Below are positions 1 to 8,600 of a stretch of DNA of 13,473 nucleotides, piece by piece. The stretch's first letter is position 1, and each line of letters opens with the position of its first letter. The DNA is from Acidobacteria bacterium UBA6911 (GTDB lineage: Bacteria; Acidobacteriota; UBA6911): positions 1-13,473 of the forward strand of contig DKBB01000151.1 in assembly GCA_002451015.1 (NCBI GenBank), in the 5' to 3' direction. Both the position numbers and the translations under genes were made by a program. A model generated the notes under the pieces. It searched no databases, was not told where the DNA came from, and worked only from the letters and a program-made list of their open reading frames with translations.

Positions 1-1635
1 CTAGCCCCGTGACCGGGCGATTTCTTTGCCGACGAGATAACCGAAGGTTACACAGTTGGCACCCAGGTTGTGTCCGGGCTCCATGAAGGTATAGATGCCG
101 GAGTACATGTCGCCGACAATAGTGCCGACGGCGTAAAGACCCGGAATAACCTGCGCGTTTTTGTCCAGTACCTGCATTTTAATGTTAGTGCGCAGCCCGC
201 CCGAAATGCAGAGCAACCAAGGGGACTTACTTGTCTCTCCGAAGAAGGGAGGGCGCTCGACAGCAATGAGCAGCCCGGGCCGTTTGCCGTAATCCTTGTC
301 GATCCCCGTTTTGCAGAATTCATTGTATTTTTCAATTGTGGCTTTCAGCCGGGCAACAGACAATCCCAGCTTCCGGGAAAGCGCATCAATGGTATCCGCT
401 CGCACCATTGTGCCGAACTTGACGCTGTCCTCCCATCCATCGATAACCGATTGGACGGAAACCTCTGATGAACCGCCGTAATAAGCTCCAATGGGAGTCC
501 ACGGCGCTGCTTGTTCGGCATACCCGGAGTCCCAGATGGCAAAAATGGTTGAATCCGGCTGTTGCATCTGCGCGGCGGCTGCGAAGGATACAATGCTGTC
601 CTCGTTGCCGTAGCGCACCGCGTTTTTGTTCACAACCAATCCGGTGAAAGTTCTGTAGGGCTGTGTCCCGGGACCCACACCCCCCATCAGCATGGGAGCG
701 TTCGGCACCGTCTTCTGCCATGCTGCGCCCACCCACAAGCCCATCTTATGCCCGTCACCCGAATAGACTCCTGCTCCGTCTTTCACGAAAGGCAGCATCC
801 AGGGACAATACTTTTCCACCATTTCCTCGTCTTTGAAATCTCCGGTGGCGAGAACAATGGCTTTCGTGCCTTCATAGATACAGTAACTGCCGTCCGGATT
901 TTTCGCGATCACGGCACGGACCCTGCCGGTGTTGTTGTCTTCGCGGACGAGCTGCACTGCCGTCGTGTTGAAAAAAATCCGCACGCCCCGCGCTAGGGCG
1001 GTTTTGGCCAAAACATTTACAACAATCTGCTGGCTCTGGCCTGCCGTCTTAATATTTTCCCCCAGCCATGAGTGTGAACCCGGATACATTGTCATGATGC
1101 CGTCAGGGTCGGTGTTGCCCATCTCGATGACAGACTGGTATCCCTCAGCCTCCATCTTGTCGATCAGCCAGTCCATGGCTTCCCCACTCTTGCGAGCCCA
1201 CAGCCACCACTTGTCCTGGTCGATCATGAATGCGTGGCTCTTCATTTCATCCTTGAATTCCTTGGCCGGGTCCGATGTGAGTCCAAGTTTACGCATCAAC
1301 TTGCTGTCGAAAGCGTGGTTGGAACCGCCACGGCCTACAGGCGCGGAACTGGCTGTGATCAGCGCGACTTCAGCTCCATTCTCGACGGCTGCATTGGCAC
1401 AAACCAAGCCGGATGTTCCCGCGCCGATCACGACGATTTCGGCAGTTATCCTTTGCTTTATTTCGCCGGCCGGGACCGGAGGTGGGGGAGTTTCAAAGGA
1501 ATAGGTCTTGGATCGGGCAGAACTCAATTCATTTCCGGCCAGTTCAATGCCGGTCGCTGAAAGGACGCCGGCGCCGGCGGCAGTGCGTTTCATGAACGTT
1601 CTGCGAGTGATGCTTTTCTTCACTTTCCTGGCCAT
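1..1635 (-). CDS. Tat-exported FAD-dependent oxidoreductase (fumarate reductase/flavocytochrome c-like, FAD_binding_2 type)
   Basis: This 544-residue protein is probably a periplasmic flavin oxidoreductase acting on an unsaturated acid, a ketosteroid-like or a related substrate; the substrate cannot be read from the sequence. The N-terminus carries a twin-arginine signal (TRRTFMK, residues 10-16) followed by a small-residue hydrophobic stretch, so folded, flavin-loaded export is likely. The FAD-binding Rossmann motif GAGTSG is at 71-76, followed by an acidic/hydrophobic strand. VLATGDF (261-267), SGDGHKMGLWVGA (292-304) and the C-terminal GGLRTN...IPGLYAVG block (479-504) are the usual landmarks of the fumarate reductase/succinate dehydrogenase flavoprotein superfamily. 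I chose ATG at 1635 because GGGAG lies 7 bases upstream and it puts the Tat motif at the very N-terminus; an in-frame ATG at 1728 would add 31 residues that look unrelated. No heme-binding CxxCH is present, so electrons must come from a partner not encoded here. The stop codon occupies bases 1-3. Family confident, substrate unknown. Confidence 0.9.
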   Translation of the reverse strand: MARKVKKSITRRTFMKRTAAGAGVLSATGIELAGNELSSARSKTYSFETPPPPVPAGEIKQRITAEIVVIGAGTSGLVCANAAVENGAEVALITASSAPVGRGGSNHAFDSKLMRKLGLTSDPAKEFKDEMKSHAFMIDQDKWWLWARKSGEAMDWLIDKMEAEGYQSVIEMGNTDPDGIMTMYPGSHSWLGENIKTAGQSQQIVVNVLAKTALARGVRIFFNTTAVQLVREDNNTGRVRAVIAKNPDGSYCIYEGTKAIVLATGDFKDEEMVEKYCPWMLPFVKDGAGVYSGDGHKMGLWVGAAWQKTVPNAPMLMGGVGPGTQPYRTFTGLVVNKNAVRYGNEDSIVSFAAAAQMQQPDSTIFAIWDSGYAEQAAPWTPIGAYYGGSSEVSVQSVIDGWEDSVKFGTMVRADTIDALSRKLGLSVARLKATIEKYNEFCKTGIDKDYGKRPGLLIAVERPPFFGETSKSPWLLCISGGLRTNIKMQVLDKNAQVIPGLYAVGTIVGDMYSGIYTFMEPGHNLGANCVTFGYLVGKEIARSRG

Positions 1636-1989
1636 ATGTGCTCCCGGATTGAATGCCCAGTCGGGTTTCCGATCAGGCATCAGACCCTGACTAAGCACTG
1701 GTATATAAAAAAACAGTCCCGATTTCACCTCTAAAAGGGTGTTTTACATTCAGAAACCAGCCTTTTTTCTGCTTCTAAGCCAAACCGATACAATCCCGTC
1801 TTAACCCGATCCGTTTCAATTCCACATAATACAGAAGGGGCTACGGGTAAATAACCGCGAACAATATTTTTGTAGCGACGCCGGATTCCGATCCCCCGCT
1901 ATCCCTGCAATTCGACAGAAAATTAGGTGCGAAAAATTTTCAAATTTTATACTGATCCTGCCTTCCTGCCTGATTGTTTCCAAAACTTC
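1636..1989. other. Intergenic spacer, no gene seen
   Basis: This spacer lies upstream of the minus-strand flavoprotein gene and so should carry its promoter. It is AT-richer than the flanking genes, with short A/T runs near 1706-1750 and an imperfect A/T inverted repeat around 1930-1950 (GAAAA-A-TTTTC). I could not pick out a convincing promoter pair, terminator or small ORF with a ribosome binding site. Confidence 0.5.
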
Positions 1990-2091
1990 ATGAAATCGCT
2001 CCGGGAGAAAGCCATCGCCAATTATAAGAATGCCCTGGAGGTGGATCCCAATTTCCGGGAAGCCCGAAGGGAACTGCCGTCTTTGGAATGG
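1990..2091 (+). pseudogene. Remnant of a tetratricopeptide-repeat (TPR) C-terminus
   Basis: About 33 residues read in frame as the last TPR helix pair of a larger protein: EKAIANYKNALEVDPN, then FREARRELPSLE. This matches the TPR pattern in which a helix with A..Y..AL is followed by E.DP and a second helix. C-terminal TPR tails with this wording are common on exported hydrolases and other secreted proteins. The frame stays open from 1927 to 2307, but the residues before and after this patch (for example WCNIPKIPSW onward) look non-coding, there is no ribosome binding site before 1927, and one TPR alone would not make a protein. I read it as the residue of a deleted gene. A chance match is possible but unlikely for this many consensus positions. 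Confidence 0.5.
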
Positions 2092-2251
2092 TGCAACATC
2101 CCAAAGATCCCCTCATGGACACCCATAATCAGTCCAGCTTTCAAATGCACTTTAAATGGGTGTTCATATTTTACACACCTTCCTGTATGGCTTTCTCTCG
2201 GGAATGGGGACAGAATTGTTTTGATCCTTGCCCTTCGGGTTTTAGTCGGTG

Positions 2252-2266
2252 TATATGATTCATATA
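2252..2266. promoter_or_regulatory. 15-bp inverted repeat, candidate operator upstream of the sulfatase
   Basis: TATATGA-T-TCATATA is a perfect 7-base dyad around one central base, about 92 bases before the sulfatase start codon. It is followed at 2279-2300 by a second imperfect dyad (GGATATTGA...TCAATCC, one bulged A). The size and symmetry suit a dimeric regulator. AT-rich dyads can occur by chance, and no regulator gene is adjacent, so the role is inferred. Confidence 0.3.
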
Positions 2267-2358
2267 GAGTGAAGAAAAGGATATTGAGAGGAGTCAATCC
2301 TAATTAACGTTGAATTTGAAAAACCTGGGTTTGTCCTACCTATCGTCAGGAGAGTGAA

Positions 2359-4014
2359 ATGTTAAGGAAAATGATATCTAAAAGAGCAATAGGGATGACT
2401 CTTTTGACAGCCTTCCTAAATCCGGGCCTGTACGCTGCGGCACAGGGTGAAAGCGGGAACTCAGAAGAATCGAGACGTCCCAACATTCTGTTGATTATCT
2501 CCGACGATTTCGGGGTGGATGTGACTTCGGGCATGTATCCGGGCCTGATCGACAATCTGACTAAGAAATACGGGCCTTCCGGGCGCAATCATCCCGATTA
2601 CAAAGCGATTAACGGCCGACCGGCTTCCACCCCAAGGCTGGACCGGTTTGCCGGTGAAGGAATGCTCTTTACCAATGTCTGGGCGCATCCTTTCTGCTCA
2701 CCGACACGCGCTGCTATCCTGACGGGACTCTTTGGCAAGAAAGCCAAGGTGCTTACCTACGCCGATGCTTTGTCTCAAAACCACACCTCCTTCGTGCAAA
2801 AACTCAGGGATGAAGGCGGATACAGCACCGGGCTGTTTGGAAAGTGGCATCTTGCCGGCCTGCCGGGAAATGGCGGCGCGCCCGACTACCCGGGAATGAA
2901 ACCCAAAGAAGCCGGATTCGAAATTTTTAAGGGCAATATGCACGCTGCCATCTTGACCTACTGGGAATACGACTATCAAATCCAGGACGATGAAACACCC
3001 GCGAATGAGTGGCGAACCGAGGCCGCCCCGAAAAGATCTCTACCCGGCATTGCATCCACATCCTTCGCACCTGTAGTGAAAGTGGCCGATACAATCGAGT
3101 GGATTGCCGACCGGGAGAAAGAGAATCCCGACAAACCCTGGTTCGCCTGGCTGGCTTTTAACCTCTCCCACGCCACAATCAATCAGCGACCGAGTGCCAT
3201 GGCGGTGCCGAATGCCGACACCATGGACAAGAAAAGTATGGCCGAAATGCAAGCCTGCGGCGCCGAGTTCGGTTCGAACAATACCGGCTCCTGCAGCGGG
3301 GAATCGCTGATGCGTGCCATGACGAATGCCATGGACACGGTTACGGGGAAATTGCTGGATGCCGTGCAGAAGCTGGATCCCAATACCTATGTCATTTTCA
3401 TCGGCGACAACGGCACGCCCATGTACGGCCGTCCCAATCTGGATTTCATTGATAATATGTACATCACGAGAAAGGGGCGCGGCAAAGGTACGGCCTATGA
3501 GAGCGGCGCACGGGTTCCCATGGCCATCAAAGGGCCGGGAATCAAAGCAAATTCCAGAAACGACGCATTTGTTCACGCAGTGGACCTGTTTTCCACCACA
3601 TTGGCGCTGGCCGGAATGGAGGTTCCGGAACAGGTCAACAGCAACGAAGGGACCGGCAAGGTATCTCTCGATGCGGTTTCACTGACTCCAATACTTTTTA
3701 ACGACAGTCTTACCGTTCGAGATCCGGATGAAGGTTACGTACTCACGGAATCTGTAAACCTGATGACCGGCGGCACCCAGCACGTAGGCGTACGCAACGC
3801 GGCCTTCAAAGTGGTTTGTGCCGGCGGTGCCGAAGACAGCAACTGCGAGTTCTACAATCTGGTCGATGATCCGCTGGAAGAATATCCAATGGAGAAACCG
3901 GACAGCTGCACGGCATATACGGACGGCACCTGGTCTCCGGAAGATTCGGCATGGCACTATTGCCGGTTGAAAGAGGTTGTTGATAAGTATTCCTATATGG
4001 AGCCAGCCGAATAG
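2359..4014 (+). CDS. Exported arylsulfatase (formylglycine-dependent, family S1)
   Basis: This 551-residue enzyme should hydrolyse sulfate esters in the periplasm or outside the cell. Residues 1-28 form a Sec-type signal peptide (basic start, hydrophobic core, AAA before Q29). The catalytic motif CSPTRAAILTG places the cysteine to be converted to formylglycine at C113, and R117 matches the C-x-P-x-R core. Calcium-site aspartates lie at D49-D50 (IISDD) and in GDNG (D350, N351). GKWHLAG gives K162 and H164, NLSH gives H271, and KGTAYESGARVP (376-387) is the second conserved lysine block. NLVDDPLEEYP near the C-terminus is the usual sulfatase ending. Extra cysteines (C300, C312 and a C-terminal set) suggest disulfides outside the cytoplasm. 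AGGAG-like AGGAG lies 6 bases before ATG. The gene stands alone, convergent with the acyl-CoA dehydrogenase gene. No maturation enzyme is nearby. The substrate is not readable; the family assignment is firm. Confidence 0.95.
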   Translation: MLRKMISKRAIGMTLLTAFLNPGLYAAAQGESGNSEESRRPNILLIISDDFGVDVTSGMYPGLIDNLTKKYGPSGRNHPDYKAINGRPASTPRLDRFAGEGMLFTNVWAHPFCSPTRAAILTGLFGKKAKVLTYADALSQNHTSFVQKLRDEGGYSTGLFGKWHLAGLPGNGGAPDYPGMKPKEAGFEIFKGNMHAAILTYWEYDYQIQDDETPANEWRTEAAPKRSLPGIASTSFAPVVKVADTIEWIADREKENPDKPWFAWLAFNLSHATINQRPSAMAVPNADTMDKKSMAEMQACGAEFGSNNTGSCSGESLMRAMTNAMDTVTGKLLDAVQKLDPNTYVIFIGDNGTPMYGRPNLDFIDNMYITRKGRGKGTAYESGARVPMAIKGPGIKANSRNDAFVHAVDLFSTTLALAGMEVPEQVNSNEGTGKVSLDAVSLTPILFNDSLTVRDPDEGYVLTESVNLMTGGTQHVGVRNAAFKVVCAGGAEDSNCEFYNLVDDPLEEYPMEKPDSCTAYTDGTWSPEDSAWHYCRLKEVVDKYSYMEPAE

Positions 4015-4085
4015 AACGGTTCATTCTGTGTAAGATGTGTTTGAAGACTGCCCCCCGCATGAATAGCTGGGAACAGCGATCACAT

Positions 4086-5249
4086 TTATACTTCGACATT
4101 GCCTTTGACGATGATCTTACCTATCAGATCTCTCAGAATCTGGTTTGTTCCTTCATAGATTTGCGTGATTTTAGCATCGCGTAAATATTTTTCTATCGGG
4201 AAGTCCCGCACATATCCGTAGGCTCCGTATATCTGGAGGGCGTCCGTTGCAATTTTCATCGCAGCATCGGAAGCGAAGCATTTTGCCATGGCGGATGGAA
4301 GCATAGGGCGATTCTTCTTGCACGAATCCAAATAACGGGCCGCAGAGTATGTTAAGGAACGGGCCGCTTCCAGCTGCATGGCCATGTCGGCCAGAAGAAA
4401 ACGTATCCCCTGGAAGCTTGAGATCGGTTTTCCGAACTGCCGGCGTTTCCGGGAATATTCGACCGCCAGGTCCATAGCCCCCTGGGCAATGCCTACCGCC
4501 TGGGCCGCTACGGATGGGCGGGAAAGACTCAGAACCTTCACAATTGTCTCCAGTCCGCTTCCTTCCTCTCCCAACCGGTTCACGGCCGGAACACGGCAGT
4601 CATCGAAAAATATTTCCCGTGTGACCGAAGCTCGAATCCCGAGCTTGTCTTCAATCCTGCCGAACTCAAGGCCTTCTGTGCCTTTTTCAACTACAATACA
4701 TGAGGCGCCGCGAATTCCCTTGTCCGGGTCCGTCAGGCAAAAAACCGTATAGATGTCTGCCTCGCCTGCATTGGTGATCCATTTTTTGGAGCCGTTGAGA
4801 ATATAGGCATTTCCCTTCCGGCGCGCGGTGCAGGAAACAGCGTTGATGTCCGATCCCGCCTGGTGTTCGCTGATCGCGATCGACGCCAGTTTCCTGCCGT
4901 CTGCAATATCCGGCAAAAATCGTTCTTTTTGATTGCTGTTTCCAGCCACGATAAGCGGAAGGGCGCCTGCGACCGTGCCGCCAAAGCTCAGGGCAATCCC
5001 GGCACAGATTCTTGAAAGCTCTTCCATAACGAGAACGGTATTAAAAATTGGAGTTCCGTTCGGAATGCCGCCATAGGCTTCTTCTACGAAAACCCTGAAG
5101 ATATCGTTATGTGCCAGGATTTTTACAACAGGCCAGGGGAATTCGCCGCTCCTGTCATAATCTGCGACGACAGGCCGTATTTCCTTTTCCGCAATCCTGC
5201 GTGCCAGGTGTTGTATTTCCTTTTGTTCGTCGGTGAAAAAATATTCCAT
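4086..5249 (-). CDS. Acyl-CoA dehydrogenase
   Basis: This 387-residue cytoplasmic flavoenzyme introduces the 2,3 double bond into an acyl-CoA thioester and passes electrons to ETF. It has the full three-domain layout at the usual length of about 380 residues. Signature 1 reads ISEHQAGSD (126-134), followed by WITN (157-160) in the flavin-binding middle domain. RRQFGKPI (269-276) starts the C-terminal helical domain, and signature 2, QIYEGTNQI (363-371), contains the presumed catalytic base E366, as in short- and medium-chain members. I prefer ATG at 5249, giving an N-terminus MEYFFTDEQ typical of the family, with GAG 7 bases upstream; ATG at 5261 is possible. Chain length and substrate class (fatty, branched, glutaryl or steroid side chain) cannot be decided. 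It is divergent from the mechanosensitive channel gene and convergent with the sulfatase, so it is probably transcribed alone. Confidence 0.95.
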   Translation of the reverse strand: MEYFFTDEQKEIQHLARRIAEKEIRPVVADYDRSGEFPWPVVKILAHNDIFRVFVEEAYGGIPNGTPIFNTVLVMEELSRICAGIALSFGGTVAGALPLIVAGNSNQKERFLPDIADGRKLASIAISEHQAGSDINAVSCTARRKGNAYILNGSKKWITNAGEADIYTVFCLTDPDKGIRGASCIVVEKGTEGLEFGRIEDKLGIRASVTREIFFDDCRVPAVNRLGEEGSGLETIVKVLSLSRPSVAAQAVGIAQGAMDLAVEYSRKRRQFGKPISSFQGIRFLLADMAMQLEAARSLTYSAARYLDSCKKNRPMLPSAMAKCFASDAAMKIATDALQIYGAYGYVRDFPIEKYLRDAKITQIYEGTNQILRDLIGKIIVKGNVEV

Positions 5250-5494
5250 AGGCGTTCTCATTGTCTGACGACATTTTCGAATTTGTCAAAAAGACTCAAG
5301 TTCGATTGCGTACAAGGGTAAATCAAAACATATAAAGTAAACCTTATTTAACTCCCGTCTGTAGTAAAATCATAAAATTGTCGGCTTGTTGTTGTGTTTC
5401 TTTTACAAAGAGGGCACCGTATGATGCGGGGACGGAGGCGGTCGGGATGCGTTCGAGAACGTTATCGCGATACTATGATTGCCTTTCTCCGTTT

Positions 5495-5522
5495 GAGGAT
5501 CAAAACCTTATTCCTGATCCTC
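5495..5522 (+). repeat. Perfect 8-bp stem hairpin in the channel gene leader
   Basis: GAGGATCA at 5495-5502 pairs exactly with TGATCCTC at 5515-5522 around a 12-base loop. It lies about 140 bases before the channel start. There is no T-run after it, so it is not a standard terminator. It could be an operator dyad or an RNA element of the leader; function unknown. Confidence 0.45.
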
Positions 5523-5646
5523 AACTCCTGAGACGCCGGAGCCCTGATGCATGCCGGAGGGAAACCATAAACCCGCGACGGCTTGGAAGCTACAATCCCT
5601 GCAAAGCGGTATCGGGCCGTTCAATACATGCATTAGCTGAATATAT

Positions 5647-5660
5647 CTTCTCCGGAGAAG
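5647..5660. promoter_or_regulatory. 14-bp palindrome containing the ribosome binding site of the channel gene
   Basis: CTTCTCCGGAGAAG is a perfect palindrome whose right half holds GGAG, 6 bases before the ATG at 5664. As RNA it could fold into a 5-bp stem with a CCGG loop and partly hide the Shine-Dalgarno bases. This matters only if translation starts at 5664; if 5706 or 5721 is the real start it would be an upstream DNA site. Confidence 0.4.
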
Positions 5661-5663
5661 CCT

Positions 5664-8600
5664 ATGAATCAAACGTTGCCTCCGGACTGTTTTACGGGGG
5701 TTGGGATGAGGGTGAAGCTCATGAGTTCGAAACTGCTTAAGCATCGGGTGCCATGGACATTTCTTCTGCTTGTTTCATCGGTATCGATCCTGTTCGGGCA
5801 GCAGCCGTCCAATCCGGCTACTGCCGGCGTCGATGTCTCAAGGCAGGACGTGATGAACCTGGTCCGGGAGACCGAAAACGAAAGGTCCCTCGACGAACAA
5901 ATCCGGGAAGAGATTCTGAAACTCTGTGACGAGAGTCTCGAAGCCCTTTCTGCCTCGGAAGGGTTTTCAGCCGGCGCGATCCGCTATGAGAGCAACCGGG
6001 AAAGTATCCCCCGGCTTGTCGAATCTTTAGAAAAACAGCTGCTCCATGCGACCACGGATCAGGACATCGAAGTTCCGGAATCCGCCTCGGCCGAGGACGT
6101 GCAGCAGATTCTGCAACAGGCCGGAGCCGAACTGGCATCCCGGCGCGCTGCGGTTCAGGCGATCAAAGAATCGGCCGACGAGCGGAATCTTCGCCGAGCA
6201 GAAATTAACAGGGAGATCGCCGCACTCAACCAGAGGATTTACGAGCTGGATTCTTCGATAGAATCCATCATCGAAACGGCGAGTGAAACACTCCTGAGGA
6301 AGGCGACCCTTACCAATCTCGCCGCACGGCGGCGCTCTGCGGTGGAGGAGGTAAATGCCCTGAATGCGGAGTTGATTAATTTGAACCTACGGACTCCCCT
6401 CCGGCGTCTCCGTAGACAAAGGGCTGAGCGTCGGGTGATGGAGGCAGTGCAACGGGAAAGGCATCTCGAAGAAATTCTGGCTTCGAAGGTGAATGACGAA
6501 ATGGAGCAGAACCTTTCCCGGCTTTCTCTGGAAACCGCCGCGGCAGTGAATAAATATCCCGGTCTGAAAGTATTGACGGATGAAATCCTGAAAATTACAG
6601 ACCAGCTGTTCGGTCCCGAAGGAGTCGAGAATGCCGCAAAACCCCTGACGGCGGAGCTGAACGCTTCGCGCGAGGCGTACCGAAAAACCGCGCAGGTGAT
6701 GGAGGTGGCGAGGAACAAATACGCGGCTCTCGGAGATCGGGCGGATCTTCAGCGCTGGTTTCCCGTCATTCCTCCCGAGGTTCCCCCCCGCAATGTGCTG
6801 GAGCGCCGTATAGAACAACGCGCCGTCCAACTTGCCGACGCCAACGCGACCCTGGTCGGTCTGCGGGACAGGCGGGCCAATTTGCCCGATTTCGATGGCG
6901 AGTTGGCCAGCCTGTTGTATTCACTCGGACCGGCTGCCGATGAAAGTGAGGAGCTGGAACGGCAGTCTCTGTGCCGTCAGTTGCTGGTTACCAGGACGGA
7001 ACTGCTCGATCGTCTCATTTCCCGATATGCCGATTACTATAACAAGCTCAAGGATCTTGACGCAGTCTCCCGTGCTCTGCACAACGAGCTGCGAATGGGG
7101 TACGAATTTACCCTGGAACGTATCTTCTGGCGCAGAAGTGTATCCGGTCCACTTCTGCCGAGGGGGAGCGATATCCTGAGCGCTGCGCGCTGGTTGTTTG
7201 CAAATCAGGAGTGGCCGGGGAGCCTTGTCCGTTCGTTTCAGGGAGTAGTCCGGAATCCCTGGGCGGCTATATCCGGTTTGGTATTGTTGATTCTGTTGCT
7301 GTCGTGCCGTAAACTTTTCGAGCAACGATTGACCCTGAATGGAAAACTTGCCAATGAAAGTGAAAAGCCGCTGCGGCCGCTTTTCGAATCCGTCATCCTG
7401 ACATTCATTCTTGCTGCGCCCGTGCCGCTCTTGATGGCGGAATTCGGTCTTTTTTTGAGCGCCTTTCAACCGGCGGCGGTGGCCGAAAAGTTCGGAGGCG
7501 CCCTGTTCCGACTGGCGTTTCTGGCCTTCGGCCTGGAATTGATTGTACAGATTTTCCGGGAGAGGGGATTTGCGGAAACACAGTTTGAATGGAGCCGCGA
7601 ACAGTGCGGCAAAATAAGCCGCGAAGTGCGGCTCCTGATGTCCATCCTTATTCCTTCCAGCCTGATTTTCCTTTCCTTCGGCGGAAAAGCCTCCGATCAT
7701 GTCGGCGATCCCGCCCGAATTGCGCACCTTGAATCCCTGGGACGGGTTGCATTAATCGTGAGCCTGTCTATGGTCGCACTCACCAGCCTGCGGCTCTGGC
7801 GATTACTGACACGCATGCGAGGCGGCGTTTACGTCCGGTTCCACGGCGGCGTCCTGATGGTTCTGGCAGTCGCCTGCCTCGTTGGGGCTTTATTGTCTGT
7901 TTACGGCTGGCACCTCAGCGCTTTTGTGCTGGCTTTGCTCGTTTTCCGCTCGTTTTTTCTTGTTTTTGACGTGGCTCTTATTTCGGCGTTTATTGAACGG
8001 TTGCGGCAAATCAGATTAAAAGTCCTGCGTGAGCGGCACTCCCAGAAGCTGAGGGAACAGGCCTCCGAAAATGATGAAGATACCGAAGAGGCACTGGCTG
8101 AGGCTGAAAATATCGATATGGAGTCCACGAATCGCAAGGTCGGCGAATCGATCCGCCTGGGAGCCATGATCGCTACTCTTTTGGGACTTTACATGATCTG
8201 GGTGGGCCAGCTTCCTTCCCTGCGATTTCTGGAACGCGTGCAGCTTCTGCCGACGGTTCGCATCCTTCCAATGGATTTTCCAGCCCCTTCGGATTTAGCC
8301 ATCCAGAGCATTTCCACGGAATCCCCGGCCGCTCCGGATGAGGAGCAAGCCGGTTTGAAAACCCCCGGTCTGCCTGCCTCTCCTCTTACGGATATGCTCG
8401 TCTCCGCCTCACAATCTGCGAAAACAACGGTTGCAGATGAAGCCACTGCCACCGGATCGGGGTATTCGCTGACCCTGAGCGGACTGCTGGGGGCCATTGT
8501 CATTCTGCTTTTCACAATGGCTCTTGCGAAATACATACCGAGCCTGTTCGATTTTATCATCCTCAGCAGATTTCGCATTGTCAGCGGAGACCGCAAGGCC

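Larger units (their letters stand above)
5250..5663. other. Divergent intergenic region between acyl-CoA dehydrogenase and channel genes
   Basis: This 414-bp stretch must hold promoters for both flanking genes. Bases 5320-5380 are AT-rich and could hold the promoters. It contains CGTTC-GA-GAACG around 5451-5462, the hairpin at 5495-5522 and the palindrome at 5647-5660 described separately. An open frame at 5378-5740 overlaps the channel start out of frame, has no ribosome binding site and no family look, so I do not call it. I looked for known riboswitch cores in the leader and did not recognise one. Confidence 0.5.

Noticed and set aside
2208..2225. GGGAATGGGGACAG string resembling ends of small transposon-associated repeats
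   Set aside because: Only one copy, no transposase and no inverted partner in the window, so a mobile element cannot be supported.
3040..3576. Open frame (178 codons) on the minus strand inside the sulfatase gene
   Set aside because: Opposite a sulfatase with intact motifs; antisense frame is a codon-bias shadow.
5470..5663. Possible riboswitch in the channel leader (c-di-GMP or c-di-AMP type)
   Set aside because: A few short strings such as GCAAAGC look suggestive, but the conserved core order and pairings of those riboswitches are not present.
5378..5740. 120-codon plus-strand frame upstream of and overlapping the channel start
   Set aside because: No ribosome binding site, no domain look, and it overlaps the channel gene in another frame.
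6921..7727. Long open frame (268 codons) on the minus strand inside the channel gene
   Set aside because: It lies wholly opposite a well-supported gene, its translation is rich in Q, R and G without domain or signal, and it has no ribosome binding site that I can see.
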